Origin: Streptomyces sp. NBC_00457
GTDB taxonomy: Bacteria > Actinomycetota > Actinomycetes > Streptomycetales > Streptomycetaceae
Direction: 5' to 3'
Assembly: GCF_036014015.1 (NCBI RefSeq)
Contig: NZ_CP107905.1
Span: 4,154,001-4,218,000 of the forward strand
Length of the DNA stretch: 64,000 nt
The notes beneath the pieces were generated by a model that made no database searches, had not been told where the DNA came from, and was given only the letters and a program-made list of their open reading frames with translations. Positions 49,574 through 58,190 of this stretch are shown here, in pieces (the first letter of the stretch is position 1; each line of letters starts with the position of its first letter). The position numbers were made by a program, and so were the translations under genes.

Positions 49574-50839
49574 ATGGCCGTTGAAGCGCTCGCCCGCCTG
49601 GCCGAGGAACGCGTCGACCACCGCTTCAAGGGCCTCCCGCCGGACGCCGACGGCCTGACCGTCGCCGAGCTGACGGCCCAGCGCCGCAACCTCTTCACCG
49701 GCGGCTTCGCCACGCCCGTGCTCGCCCTCTCCGCCGAGCGGCTGGAACACAATCTCGCGCTCATGGAGTCGTACACGACCCGCCACGGTCTCGCCTTCGC
49801 CCCGCACGGCAAGACGTCCATGGCCCCGCAGCTCTTCCACCGCCAGATCGAGCACGGCGCCTGGGGCATCACCCTCGCCGTGCCGCACCAGGTGCGGGTG
49901 GCGCGGGCCTTCGGCATTCAGCGGATCTTCCTGGCCAATGAGGTGGTCGATCCGGCGGCTCTGCGGTGGATCGCCGCCGAGTTGGACTCGGACCCGGACT
50001 TCCGGTTCATCTGCTACGTCGACTCCGTGCGCGGCGTCGAGCAGATGGACGCCGCGCTGCACGGCGCGTCACGTCCGCTGGACGTCGTCGTCGAGCTCGC
50101 CGCCGGTGAGGGCGCCCGTACCGGCGTGCGCACGGAGGCGGAGTGCGCGGCGGTCGCGGACGCCGTGGCGGCCACGCGGACCCTGCGTCTCGTCGGTGTC
50201 GCGGGGTACGAGGGCGAGGTCCCGCAGGCCGATCCGGAGCGGGTGCGCGCGTGGCTGCGGCGGCTCGTCGCGCTGGCCGACGACTTCGACAAGGCGGGGC
50301 GGTTCACGGACACGGACGAGATCGTCGTCAGCGCCGGCGGCAGCGCCTGGTTCGACGCGGTGGCCGACGTCTTCGCGGAGATCCCTGAACTCGGCGGCCC
50401 CGTACGGAAGTTGCTGCGCTCGGGCGCCTACGTCTCGCACGACGACGGCCACTACCGCAAGCTGACCCCCTTCACCCGGGTCCCCGAGGAGGGCGCGCTG
50501 GAGCCCGCGTTCCGCCTGTGGACGCAGATCGTCTCCCGCCCCTCGCCCGACCAGGCCTTCGCCAACGCGGGCAAGCGGGACGCGGCGTACGACCTGGATC
50601 TGCCCTTCGCCCAGGTCGTACGGCGGGACGGCACCGAGCGCCCGGCGACCGGCATCGAGGTCACCAGCCTCTCCGACCAGCACGCCTGGATCCGCACGGC
50701 CCCGGAGGCCGACCTCGACGTGGGCGACTGGCTCGGCATGGGCCTGTCGCACCCGTGCACGTCCTTCGACAAGTGGCAGCTGATCCCGGTCGCGGAGGCG
50801 GACGGGACGGTCGTCGACTACATCCGTACGTTCTTCTAG
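49574..50839 (+). CDS. Fold-III PLP enzyme (D-serine dehydratase/D-threonine aldolase-like)
   Basis: Protein of 421 aa. The alanine-racemase-type N-terminal barrel has the PLP-binding Lys80 in FAPHGKTSMAPQLF and phosphate-binding IVVSAGGSAWF. The C-terminal domain has DQHAWIRT and the HPCTSFDKW motif, whose His and Cys match the Zn site of D-serine dehydratase/D-threonine aldolase proteins. Expected chemistry is deamination or aldol cleavage of a D-hydroxy amino acid. RidA in the divergent unit fits a dehydratase that releases aminoacrylate. The ATG follows GGGAGGCCC; the deacylase gene is 12 bp downstream. Confidence 0.88.
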   Translation: MAVEALARLAEERVDHRFKGLPPDADGLTVAELTAQRRNLFTGGFATPVLALSAERLEHNLALMESYTTRHGLAFAPHGKTSMAPQLFHRQIEHGAWGITLAVPHQVRVARAFGIQRIFLANEVVDPAALRWIAAELDSDPDFRFICYVDSVRGVEQMDAALHGASRPLDVVVELAAGEGARTGVRTEAECAAVADAVAATRTLRLVGVAGYEGEVPQADPERVRAWLRRLVALADDFDKAGRFTDTDEIVVSAGGSAWFDAVADVFAEIPELGGPVRKLLRSGAYVSHDDGHYRKLTPFTRVPEEGALEPAFRLWTQIVSRPSPDQAFANAGKRDAAYDLDLPFAQVVRRDGTERPATGIEVTSLSDQHAWIRTAPEADLDVGDWLGMGLSHPCTSFDKWQLIPVAEADGTVVDYIRTFF

Positions 50840-50851
50840 GAGGCCCAGGTC

Positions 50852-52471
50852 ATGGCAGATCTCGTCATCCGTGACGCGGACGTGGTCGACGGCTCGGGCG
50901 CGTCCGCGTACCGCGCCGATGTGGTGGTCGACGACGGCAGGATCGTGTCGATCGTCAAGGAGGCCGCGGCGGCGGGCTGTCAACGGCCCAAGGCGATGCG
51001 GGAGTTGGATGCCGAGGGGCTGGTCCTCTCCCCCGGCTTCATCGACATGCACGCCCACAGCGACCTCGCCCTGCTCCGTGACCCCGACCACAGCGCCAAG
51101 GCCGCACAGGGGGTCACGCTCGAAGTCATCGGCCAGGACGGGCTGTCGTACGCACCGGTCGACGACCGCACGCTCGCGGAGGTGCGCCGTGCGATCACCG
51201 GCTGGAACGGCAACGGTGACGACATCGACTTCGACTGGCGGTCGGTGGGCGAGTATCTGGACCGGCTGGATCGCGGGATCGCGGTGAACGCCGCCTATCT
51301 CATCCCGCAGGGCACGGTCCGGATGCTCGCCGTCGGCTGGGAGGACCGGGAGGCGACGCCCGAAGAGCTGGACCGGATGCGGCAGTTGGTCGCGGAGGGG
51401 ATGCGGCAGGGCGCGGTCGGCATGTCGTCGGGGCTCACCTACACCCCCGGCATGTACGCCAAGGACGCCGAACTGACCGAGCTGTGCCGGGTGGTGGCGG
51501 AGTACGGCGGCTACTACTGCCCGCACCACCGCTCGTACGGCGCGGGCGCCCTTCAGGCGTACGAGGAGATGGTCGCCCTGACCCGGGAGGCGGGCTGCGC
51601 GCTCCATCTCGCCCACGCCACCATGAACTTCGGCGTGAACAAGGGCCGGGCGCCCGAGCTGCTGACGCTGCTGGACGACGCGCTGGCCGCCGGAGCCGAC
51701 ATCAGCCTCGACACGTACCCCTACACGCCCGGCTGCACCACCCTGGCCGCCATGCTGCCGAGCTGGGCGAGCGAGGGCGGCCCGGAGGCGATCCTCGATC
51801 GGCTCGCGGACGAGGAGACGGCCGAGCGGATCCGCCATCACATGGAGGTCGTGGGCGCGGACGGGTGCCATGGCGTGCCCATCGAGTGGGACACGATCGA
51901 GATCTCGGGCGTGAGCGGGACCGGCCTCGACGACTATGTCGGCCGTACGGTCCAGGAGTCGGCGGACCTGCGCGGCGAGGCCCCTTGGGTGACCGCCCGG
52001 CGGCTGCTGCTGGAGGACCGGCTCGGTTCGACGATCCTTCAGCACGTGGGCCATGAGGAGAACGTCCGCGCGATCATGCGGCACCCCGTCCACACGGGCG
52101 GCTCGGACGGCATCCTCCAGGGGACGAAGCCGCATCCGCGCGCGTACGGGACGTTCCCGCAGTATCTCGGCCGGTACGTACGGGAGTTGGGCGTGCTGTC
52201 CCTGGAGGAGTGCGTCGCCCACCTCACCTCGCGCCCGGCCGCGCGGCTGCGGCTGCCGGACCGGGGCCTGGTCCGCGAGGGCTACCGGGCGGACCTGGTG
52301 CTGTTCGACCCGGCGACGGTGGCGGCGGGTTCGACCTTCGAGCGACCCCGGGCCCTCCCGACGGGCATTCCGTACGTCCTGATCGACGGGCGGTTCGTGA
52401 TCGAGGACGGGCGGCGGACGGACGTACTCGCGGGGCGGGCGGTCCGTGGAACTCCGCCCGCCCTCGCTTGA
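50852..52471 (+). CDS. N-acyl-D-amino-acid deacylase
   Basis: Amidohydrolase-superfamily enzyme of 539 aa. The metal-binding HAH motif is in [20 protein letters not shown], with [15 protein letters not shown] and the [10 protein letters not shown] and [11 protein letters not shown]is clusters. [20 protein letters not shown] and the C-terminal [13 protein letters not shown] are typical of D-aminoacylases. It removes acyl groups from N-acyl-D-amino acids, supplying free D-amino acids to the upstream PLP enzyme. The ATG has AGGAGGCCC upstream. Its stop is 15 bp from the convergent protease gene. Confidence 0.93.
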   Translation: MADLVIRDADVVDGSGASAYRADVVVDDGRIVSIVKEAAAAGCQRPKAMRELDAEGLVLSPGFIDMHAHSDLALLRDPDHSAKAAQGVTLEVIGQDGLSYAPVDDRTLAEVRRAITGWNGNGDDIDFDWRSVGEYLDRLDRGIAVNAAYLIPQGTVRMLAVGWEDREATPEELDRMRQLVAEGMRQGAVGMSSGLTYTPGMYAKDAELTELCRVVAEYGGYYCPHHRSYGAGALQAYEEMVALTREAGCALHLAHATMNFGVNKGRAPELLTLLDDALAAGADISLDTYPYTPGCTTLAAMLPSWASEGGPEAILDRLADEETAERIRHHMEVVGADGCHGVPIEWDTIEISGVSGTGLDDYVGRTVQESADLRGEAPWVTARRLLLEDRLGSTILQHVGHEENVRAIMRHPVHTGGSDGILQGTKPHPRAYGTFPQYLGRYVRELGVLSLEECVAHLTSRPAARLRLPDRGLVREGYRADLVLFDPATVAAGSTFERPRALPTGIPYVLIDGRFVIEDGRRTDVLAGRAVRGTPPALA

Positions 52472-52486
52472 GTCGGGTCCCTCGCT

Positions 52487-53413
52487 CTACGGCTTGGGCA
52501 GGGTGCAGCCGCTCGCGCTCAGGTCGAGCTTGTTGTCGACGCCGAAGCAGGGCGCCATCTGGTAGGTCTGCTGGCCGTAGCCGATGCCCGTGTGGACGGT
52601 GACCGTGCCGTTCTCGGCGACCTCGCAGGGGTTGTTGACGGTGCAGCGCGCGCCGTCCTCGTTGAGGGTGTTGTTGACGGCGACGACCTGACCGGTCGCG
52701 TTGTCGACCACCGGCGAGCCCGAGGTGCCCCCGATGGTGTCGCAGGAGTCGGTGTAACGGACCGAGTCCTTCCAGGTCCAGTCGCCCTCCTTGAGGCGGT
52801 GGGCGAAGCCGTCGATGTCGCAGGCGTACGTCTGCTTCCAGTAGCCGGAGACGACGGTGATGGCGGTGCCGGCGGCGGGGCGCGCTTCGCTGATCGTCAG
52901 CGGGTCTATGCCGTACGAGCTCTTGATCGCACCGTAGGTGGTGGTGAGCTGGTACATCGAGACGTCCGTGTCGGTCATCGTCGCGTACGCGATCTTGCTG
53001 GCCCGCAGCGTCGCGACGCGGGAACCGGCGGAGTTCAGCAGGCCGAAGGTGCGGCTGGATGCCTTGTCGACGATGACCTCGCCGGGCCCGGGAAAGCCGG
53101 ACTCCAGGCAGTGGCCGTTGGACATCACCAGCGCCGGGTCGTTGTCCTCCGAGTCCGGGAAGCGGACGACCGAGCCGGAGCAGTTGCTCAGCGCGACGGT
53201 GCCGGCGAACGTGACGGCCTGCGCCTTCGGCGCCGTGAGCCGGGAGACGGTCGCCGTGGCGGACGTGACCACGTCGTGGACCGCGCCCGAGAGCGTGTCC
53301 GGTTCCCCGCCCGTGACCGAGCCCGTGGGGGTGGGTTCGACCGCGACGGCGGGGCTGGCGCCCACTCCGGCAAGCGCCAGGGCGAAGAGCCCGACGACCA
53401 GAGGTTTTCTCAT
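52487..53413 (-). CDS. Secreted trypsin-like serine protease
   Basis: Protein of 308 aa with a signal peptide (MRKPLVVGLFALALAGVGAS then PAVA) and a chymotrypsin-fold domain. The catalytic triad is visible: His in VMSNGHCLESG, Asp in MTDTDVSMYQL, Ser in IGGTSGSPVVDNATG. Several Cys pairs suggest disulfides (SNCSGSVVR, ACDIDG, SCDTIGG, NPCEVAENG). The protease substrate is unknown. It has its own promoter upstream of 53413. Confidence 0.9.
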   Translation of the reverse strand: MRKPLVVGLFALALAGVGASPAVAVEPTPTGSVTGGEPDTLSGAVHDVVTSATATVSRLTAPKAQAVTFAGTVALSNCSGSVVRFPDSEDNDPALVMSNGHCLESGFPGPGEVIVDKASSRTFGLLNSAGSRVATLRASKIAYATMTDTDVSMYQLTTTYGAIKSSYGIDPLTISEARPAAGTAITVVSGYWKQTYACDIDGFAHRLKEGDWTWKDSVRYTDSCDTIGGTSGSPVVDNATGQVVAVNNTLNEDGARCTVNNPCEVAENGTVTVHTGIGYGQQTYQMAPCFGVDNKLDLSASGCTLPKP

Positions 53414-53644
53414 GTGGGGGTCCCCTCATACGGAGAAGGTGACCGAAGAATCTCCGGTCACCCACGTTGTTGTCATGCACATACTCACTCACGAGGGGGG
53501 TGCGGACAAGGACTTGCCTACTGGCGAGTTCAGTCCGTAGGGCTTTCCCTATCACGGCGGGGCAGGGGTGTCGGGCCGGGGACGCAGGACGTTCACGGGA
53601 GGGCGGTCAGGTCACCACATCCGGCACACCCGGGGCATCCGCTG

Positions 53645-54892
53645 CTACCCGCCGTCCGTCGGCAACTCCCGCAACGGGACGCGCCGGAACTCGATCACTT
53701 CGTACGCCGTCTCGACGCCAGTTTCGTACAGGACCCCCACGGTCTCGGCATCGGCCTGCACGAGGTCCGAGTACGCGGCCTTCCGTGAGGACAGGGTCAG
53801 CACCTTGCCGAAGGACCGTCCTCCGTCCGTACTGCTCCACAGCGCCATCGCCGCACGGTCGGTCGGCACGGAGGGCCCCGAGAACAGCAAGTTCCCTCTT
53901 TCCCCTGCCAGTTGCAGCACGCTGCCCTCCACCAAGGGCACGTCGTTCAGCGAGCTCTGCTCCGCATAACCTCGGTCGAGGCTCGCACCCCCATCACTGG
54001 AGTAGGCGTCAAGGCGGTTCCCCGGGCTCGTGCCCTTCTGGTTCCGGGCATTGAAATACAGCCGTCCGTCCGGCAGTTGGGCCGCCGTCGACTCGTTGGC
54101 GTTGTGCACGCCCTCGTAGGCGTCCTCGACGAAACCGAGGCGCCAGGACCGCCCTCCGTCGTCGCTGTAGATCGTGTGCGCCCCGTAGTACTTGGGCTCC
54201 TGGCCGGTGTCCGGCGACCCCGAGGGCGGCGCGGAGGAGTGGTTGGCGGGCACGACCAGGCGCCCCGCGTGGTCACCGCGCGTCAGGGCGATGGCATGGC
54301 CCGGCCCCGTGGCGTACCAGCGCCAGCCGGGCCGCTTCACCGCCGACGTGATCTCCCGTGGCGCGGAGAAGGACCGACCGTCGTCCGTGCTCGTCTGCAC
54401 GAAGACCCGGCGGCCCTGCTCGTCCGTGGCCTCACCGCGCAGAATCCGCGCTTCGGTGACGTCACCGCTGTGATACGAGGTGACGAGCACGATGTTCCCG
54501 GACCGGGGATCCACGACCGGCGCCGGATTGCCCCGGGTGTCCCCCTCGCCCGCCGCGACGACCCGCAATTGCCCCCACGTACAACCGCCGTCGCGCGACC
54601 GCCTGAGCACGATGTCGATGTCGCCGTGGTCCTCCTTGCCGACTGACCGCCCTTCGGCGAAGGCGAGCAAGGTCCCGGCCTCGGTCCGGACGACGGCGGG
54701 TATGCGGTAGCTGGCGTAGCCGCCCATGCCCGACGTGTACGGCACCGAGGATGCGCACCTTCCCTCCGGCTCACCATCCGCACTGTCGGCCTGATCCGCC
54801 CTGGGCCAGGCGACGACCACCAGCGCGGCGACGACGACGATCGCGACAGCACCGAGCACGGATAAGCGGCGGCTCGGGAAAGGGCGGCTCAT
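53645..54892 (-). CDS. Exo-alpha-sialidase-like enzyme, membrane-anchored or secreted
   Basis: Protein of about 415 aa with an N-terminal hydrophobic segment (LGAVAIVVVAALVVVAWPRA) that serves as signal or anchor. A six-bladed beta-propeller sialidase fold follows: YRIPA Arg motif (GYASYRIPAVVR) and Asp boxes SRDGGCTWG, STDDGRSFS, SDDGGRSWR, SSDGGASLD and STDGGRSFG. The likely function is release of terminal sialic acids from host or environmental glycans. The ATG at 54892 has GAGGAGACC upstream; in-frame ATGs at 54904-54931 are weaker. It is 35 bp after the membrane-protein gene. Confidence 0.88.
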   Translation of the reverse strand: MSRPFPSRRLSVLGAVAIVVVAALVVVAWPRADQADSADGEPEGRCASSVPYTSGMGGYASYRIPAVVRTEAGTLLAFAEGRSVGKEDHGDIDIVLRRSRDGGCTWGQLRVVAAGEGDTRGNPAPVVDPRSGNIVLVTSYHSGDVTEARILRGEATDEQGRRVFVQTSTDDGRSFSAPREITSAVKRPGWRWYATGPGHAIALTRGDHAGRLVVPANHSSAPPSGSPDTGQEPKYYGAHTIYSDDGGRSWRLGFVEDAYEGVHNANESTAAQLPDGRLYFNARNQKGTSPGNRLDAYSSDGGASLDRGYAEQSSLNDVPLVEGSVLQLAGERGNLLFSGPSVPTDRAAMALWSSTDGGRSFGKVLTLSSRKAAYSDLVQADAETVGVLYETGVETAYEVIEFRRVPLRELPTDGG

Positions 54893-54927
54893 TGGTCTCC
54901 TCATCATGGCGGCTATGCACCGTGCCC

Positions 54928-55572
54928 TCAATCCGGCTTCTTGGTGTTCCCCTGCCCCTTTCCCGGATGGTCTCGGGAGGAACTGGGGGCGGCAGCCGCG
55001 GTGTTGGTGGCGGCGGAACTCGGTGGGGCCGTACTCGTGGCGGTGCTCGAGGGCCCCTGCGCGCTCCCGGTGGCGTCAGCGGTCGAAGTGGCGCTCGGCG
55101 AAGCGCTCTTACGCGGGGACGCCGCACCGGAGGACCCCGGCCGGTCGGCGAGCGTCCCCGGGGAGGACTCCGTAGCCGTGGGCGACACGGAGTCACCGGC
55201 CGTGGCGCCGGTCCGCTCCGGACCGCCCCGTGCCCCGCCCGAGGGCGACCCGGAGAAGGAGAACGCGGCGATCACGGCGGCCGCCGACACGGCACCAACC
55301 GCACCCGCGGCGACCATCACGCGGCGCGAGCGGAGGCCGAGCGGGCGGTGCCGGCCGCGGTGGCCCGACCGCTGCGCGGGGACGTCGGCCGCCACCGGAG
55401 GGAGCTGGGCGGTGTCGTCGTAGGCGGTGTCCTGCCAGCCGTGCGCGGCGGCCGGGTCGGCGTATGCGTCGTAGGCCGGGGAGTGCGGAGTCTGCGGGAG
55501 GTACACGTTCGGCGGTCTGTGAGGGTCGCCGTCCTCCGGGGGCGCGCTTCCCTGTTCCGATGGCCTGGACAT
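54928..55572 (-). CDS. Single-pass membrane protein with Ser/Thr/Ala-rich tail
   Basis: Protein of 214 aa, family not recognised. A Pro/Asp/Tyr-rich cytoplasmic half (NVYLPQTPHSPAYDAYADPA) is followed by a basic stretch and a helix (RVMVAAGAVGAVSAAAVIAA). A long low-complexity extracellular part of Ser, Thr, Ala, Gly and Pro ends in a Lys-rich tail (HPGKGQGNTKKPD). It probably precedes the sialidase gene in one operon. Confidence 0.65.
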   Translation of the reverse strand: MSRPSEQGSAPPEDGDPHRPPNVYLPQTPHSPAYDAYADPAAAHGWQDTAYDDTAQLPPVAADVPAQRSGHRGRHRPLGLRSRRVMVAAGAVGAVSAAAVIAAFSFSGSPSGGARGGPERTGATAGDSVSPTATESSPGTLADRPGSSGAASPRKSASPSATSTADATGSAQGPSSTATSTAPPSSAATNTAAAAPSSSRDHPGKGQGNTKKPD

Positions 55573-55697
55573 GACCGGGATTCTAGGGACGCAGGCGACT
55601 CCTGGGACAGCTACCGGCGATAACAGTCCAAACCCGCTCGTCTCACGTGGCGGAAAACACGGCCGCGACCGCGTTACCGGGCCGTAAGCTCCCAGAC

Positions 55698-56909
55698 ATG
55701 CAGGTGATCCAGTCGACCAAGCTCGCCAACGTCTGTTACGAGATCCGGGGCCCGGTGCTCGAGGAGGCGATGCGGCTTGAGGCGGCCGGGCATCGGATCC
55801 TCAAGCTGAACACGGGCAACCCGGCGGCGTTCGGCTTCGAGTGCCCGCCCGAGATCCTCGAGGACATCCTCCGCAATGTGTCGTCGGCCCATGGCTACGG
55901 CGACGCGAAGGGCCTGCTGGCCGCACGCCGGGCCGTCGTCATGCACAACCAGACCCTCGGCATCGAGACGGACGTCGAGCACGTCTTCATCGGCAACGGC
56001 GTCTCCGAGCTGATCGTGATGGCGATGCAGGGACTGCTGGACGACGGGGACGAGGTGCTGGTCCCGGCACCCGACTACCCGCTGTGGACGGCGGCCGTAT
56101 CGCTCTCCGGCGGTACGGCCGTGCACTACCGCTGCGACGAGCAGTCCGACTGGATGCCCGACCTCGCGGACATCGAACGGAAGGTCACCGACCGCACCAA
56201 GGCGATCGTGATCATCAACCCGAACAACCCGACCGGCGCGGTCTACGACGAGGCCGTGCTCAAGGGCCTGACCGACATCGCCCGCCGCAACAATCTGCTG
56301 GTCTGCTCCGACGAGATCTACGACAAGATCCTCTACGACGGCGCCACGCACACGCCGACCGCGGCCGTGGCCCCGGATCTGCTGACACTCACCTTCAACG
56401 GCATGTCGAAGGCGTACCGGGTGGCCGGCTACCGGGTCGGCTGGATGTCGATCTCGGGTCCGCGCGCGCACGCCGACTCCTATATCGAGGGTCTGACGAT
56501 CCTCGCGAACATGCGGCTGTGCGCGAACATGCCGGGGCAGCACGGTGTGGTCGCCGCGCTGAGCGGACGCCAGACCATCAACGACCTGGTGCTGCCGGGC
56601 GGGCGGCTGCGCGAGCAGCGGGACGTGGCGTATGAGCTGCTGACGCAGATTCCGGGTGTGACGTGCGTGAAGCCGAAGGGGGCGCTGTATCTGTTCCCGC
56701 GGCTCGATCCCAAGGTCTTCAAGATCAGGGACGACCGGCGGATGGTCCTGGACCTGCTCCGGCGCGAGAAGATCATGGTCGTCCAGGGCACCGGCTTCAA
56801 CTGGCCCGAGCAGGACCACTTCCGGGTGGTGACGCTGCCGACGGTCGGGGATCTGCGGGACGCGGTGGGGCGGATCGGGAACTTCCTGGACGGCTACAGC
56901 CAGACCTGA
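55698..56909 (+). CDS. Alanine-type (AlaA-like) aminotransferase
   Basis: PLP-dependent fold-I aminotransferase of 403 aa. Signatures are LKLNTGNPAAFGFECPPEIL, SAHGYGDAKGLLAARRAVV, VFIGNGVSELIVMAMQGLLD, VIINPNNPTGAVYDE, SDEIYDKILYDG, and the PLP-lysine in FNGMSKAYRVAGYRVGWM. It resembles AlaA-type glutamate-pyruvate aminotransferases. The ATG at 55698 gives MQVIQSTKLANVCYEIRGPV, the usual start; an upstream in-frame ATG lies in the promoter region. Confidence 0.93.
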   Translation: MQVIQSTKLANVCYEIRGPVLEEAMRLEAAGHRILKLNTGNPAAFGFECPPEILEDILRNVSSAHGYGDAKGLLAARRAVVMHNQTLGIETDVEHVFIGNGVSELIVMAMQGLLDDGDEVLVPAPDYPLWTAAVSLSGGTAVHYRCDEQSDWMPDLADIERKVTDRTKAIVIINPNNPTGAVYDEAVLKGLTDIARRNNLLVCSDEIYDKILYDGATHTPTAAVAPDLLTLTFNGMSKAYRVAGYRVGWMSISGPRAHADSYIEGLTILANMRLCANMPGQHGVVAALSGRQTINDLVLPGGRLREQRDVAYELLTQIPGVTCVKPKGALYLFPRLDPKVFKIRDDRRMVLDLLRREKIMVVQGTGFNWPEQDHFRVVTLPTVGDLRDAVGRIGNFLDGYSQT

Positions 56910-56957
56910 CGCTCACGCAGGGTGGACACGTGATCCGGTTCTGTGAAGCGCTCAACT

Positions 56958-56972
56958 TTAGACGAAATCTAA
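56958..56972 (+). promoter_or_regulatory. Operator-like inverted repeat before an unknown gene
   Basis: TTAGA-CGAAA-TCTAA, perfect 5-bp arms, lies immediately before a TAGGAT -10-like hexamer (56975-56980) in the promoter of the gene at 57012. This AT-rich island is a candidate repressor site. Confidence 0.5.
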
Positions 56973-57011
56973 GCTAGGATGACTTCTGTCAGAGCACAGG
57001 AGGCCATCCCC

Positions 57012-57431
57012 ATGTACGAACCGATCCGCACCAAGTCGGTCCACAGCTCGATGGCCGGCACGTCCTCGGACTTCCCCCACCGGTCCCGTGAGGAGGAGCT
57101 GGACATCCAGCTCGCGGGCCATCTCGCCGCGCTCCTCGCGATCACCGACGAACTGCGCGCGCAAGCGCCGTCCGGCGATCTGGACACGGCTGCGGAGCGG
57201 CTCGTGGAGCAGGTGAGCCGACTGCGAGGTGGGGCGACAGTGCGGGCGCTGCCTGCTGCCGGCCGACCGCAGGCCACGTCCCTGCACCGGCGCGCGCACC
57301 GCCTCGCGGGACGCGCGCTCGTCGTCGCCGCGGCCCGCGCCGATACGGCGGCGGCGATCCTGGCCGCCGAGCGCATGGACGCGCATGCCGCCGCGCTGGC
57401 CGAGCCGCAAAAACTGACCGGCGTCGGCTGA
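57012..57431 (+). CDS. Small protein of unknown function
   Basis: Protein of 139 aa, not recognised. It starts MYEPIRTKSVHSSMAGTSSD and is otherwise helical: EEELDIQLAGHLAALLAITD, LDTAAERLVEQVSRLRGG, then Ala/Arg-rich HRRAHRLAGRALVVAAARAD. There is no signal peptide or membrane helix. The ATG at 57012 follows AGGAGGCC. An operator-like palindrome overlaps the promoter, and a terminator (57446-57483) follows, so it is a single-gene unit under specific control. Confidence 0.7.
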   Translation: MYEPIRTKSVHSSMAGTSSDFPHRSREEELDIQLAGHLAALLAITDELRAQAPSGDLDTAAERLVEQVSRLRGGATVRALPAAGRPQATSLHRRAHRLAGRALVVAAARADTAAAILAAERMDAHAAALAEPQKLTGVG

Positions 57432-57445
57432 TCCCCCTGAACGGC

Positions 57446-57483
57446 CCCGGTCCGCGTGCACCCGCAGCGACGCGCGGACCGGG
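57446..57483 (+). terminator. Terminator after the 57012 gene
   Basis: Perfect 11-bp inverted repeat, CCCGGTCCGCG (57446-57456) with CGCGGACCGGG (57473-57483), 14 bases past the stop. No T-tract. Confidence 0.65.
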
Positions 57484-57509
57484 TGCCACATTCTCCGTAC
57501 TCTGAAACC

Positions 57510-58094
57510 ATGGAGTACGCGAAGATGCGCGCGATCGCTGGGGAACTCGGGGCCTACGCCGAGCAGCTCGAAGGGGCTTGGAGCGTGGAGATCGGCCCGT
57601 CCGGTCCGATACTGGCGATGATGTGCCCCTCGAAGCGTCACGAGGGCACAGTCCGCCGTATCCGCAACCAGCTCGACGCGCAGCTTCCCGCCACTCACCC
57701 GGGGTACATCTGCGAGAACGGCCCCGAGATCGAGCACCCCGCCCTCGCTCGCATGCGCCGTCCCGACGCCGTCGTCATCCCCGAGGACGTCCTCGACGAG
57801 GAGGGCCTCGCGGTCGACGCCGCTCACGTACTGGCGGTCATCGAGATCGTCTCGCCGTCCAGCCCGGGCATCGACTACAGCGAGAAGCTCACCGAGTACC
57901 CCGCCATGGGCATCGCCCACTACATGATCGTCGACCCGCGCACCGGCACCATCGAGGTGCATTCGGGCCCGTGCAAGGACCACTACGGCAGCAAGGAGCC
58001 GTACATCTACGGAGACTCGGTGCCGTTCGGTCCCTGGACCGTGGAGACTTCGGCCTTCCGCCGCTACGGCAAGGCCGGGAACGGCACGGGCTGA
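57510..58094 (+). CDS. Uma2-family endonuclease-like protein
   Basis: Protein of 194 aa with the PD-(D/E)XK-type Uma2 pattern: HEGTVRRIRNQLDAQL, RRPDAVVIPEDVL (Asp), LAVIEIVSPSSPGIDYSEKL (Glu and Lys) and GIAHYMIVDPRTGTIEVHSG. Streptomyces genomes contain many copies whose function is undefined. The ATG at 57510 is chosen for the family N-terminus (MEYAKMRAIAGEL). Confidence 0.88.
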   Translation: MEYAKMRAIAGELGAYAEQLEGAWSVEIGPSGPILAMMCPSKRHEGTVRRIRNQLDAQLPATHPGYICENGPEIEHPALARMRRPDAVVIPEDVLDEEGLAVDAAHVLAVIEIVSPSSPGIDYSEKLTEYPAMGIAHYMIVDPRTGTIEVHSGPCKDHYGSKEPYIYGDSVPFGPWTVETSAFRRYGKAGNGTG

Positions 58095-58190
58095 CGGCAG
58101 GCCGCTCCCGTTCCGTACCGGGACCGGCACGACACCCCCCGTTCACCCTCCCAGACGGGGAACGTTGGATTCCGCGAGCACGCTCCGGAC

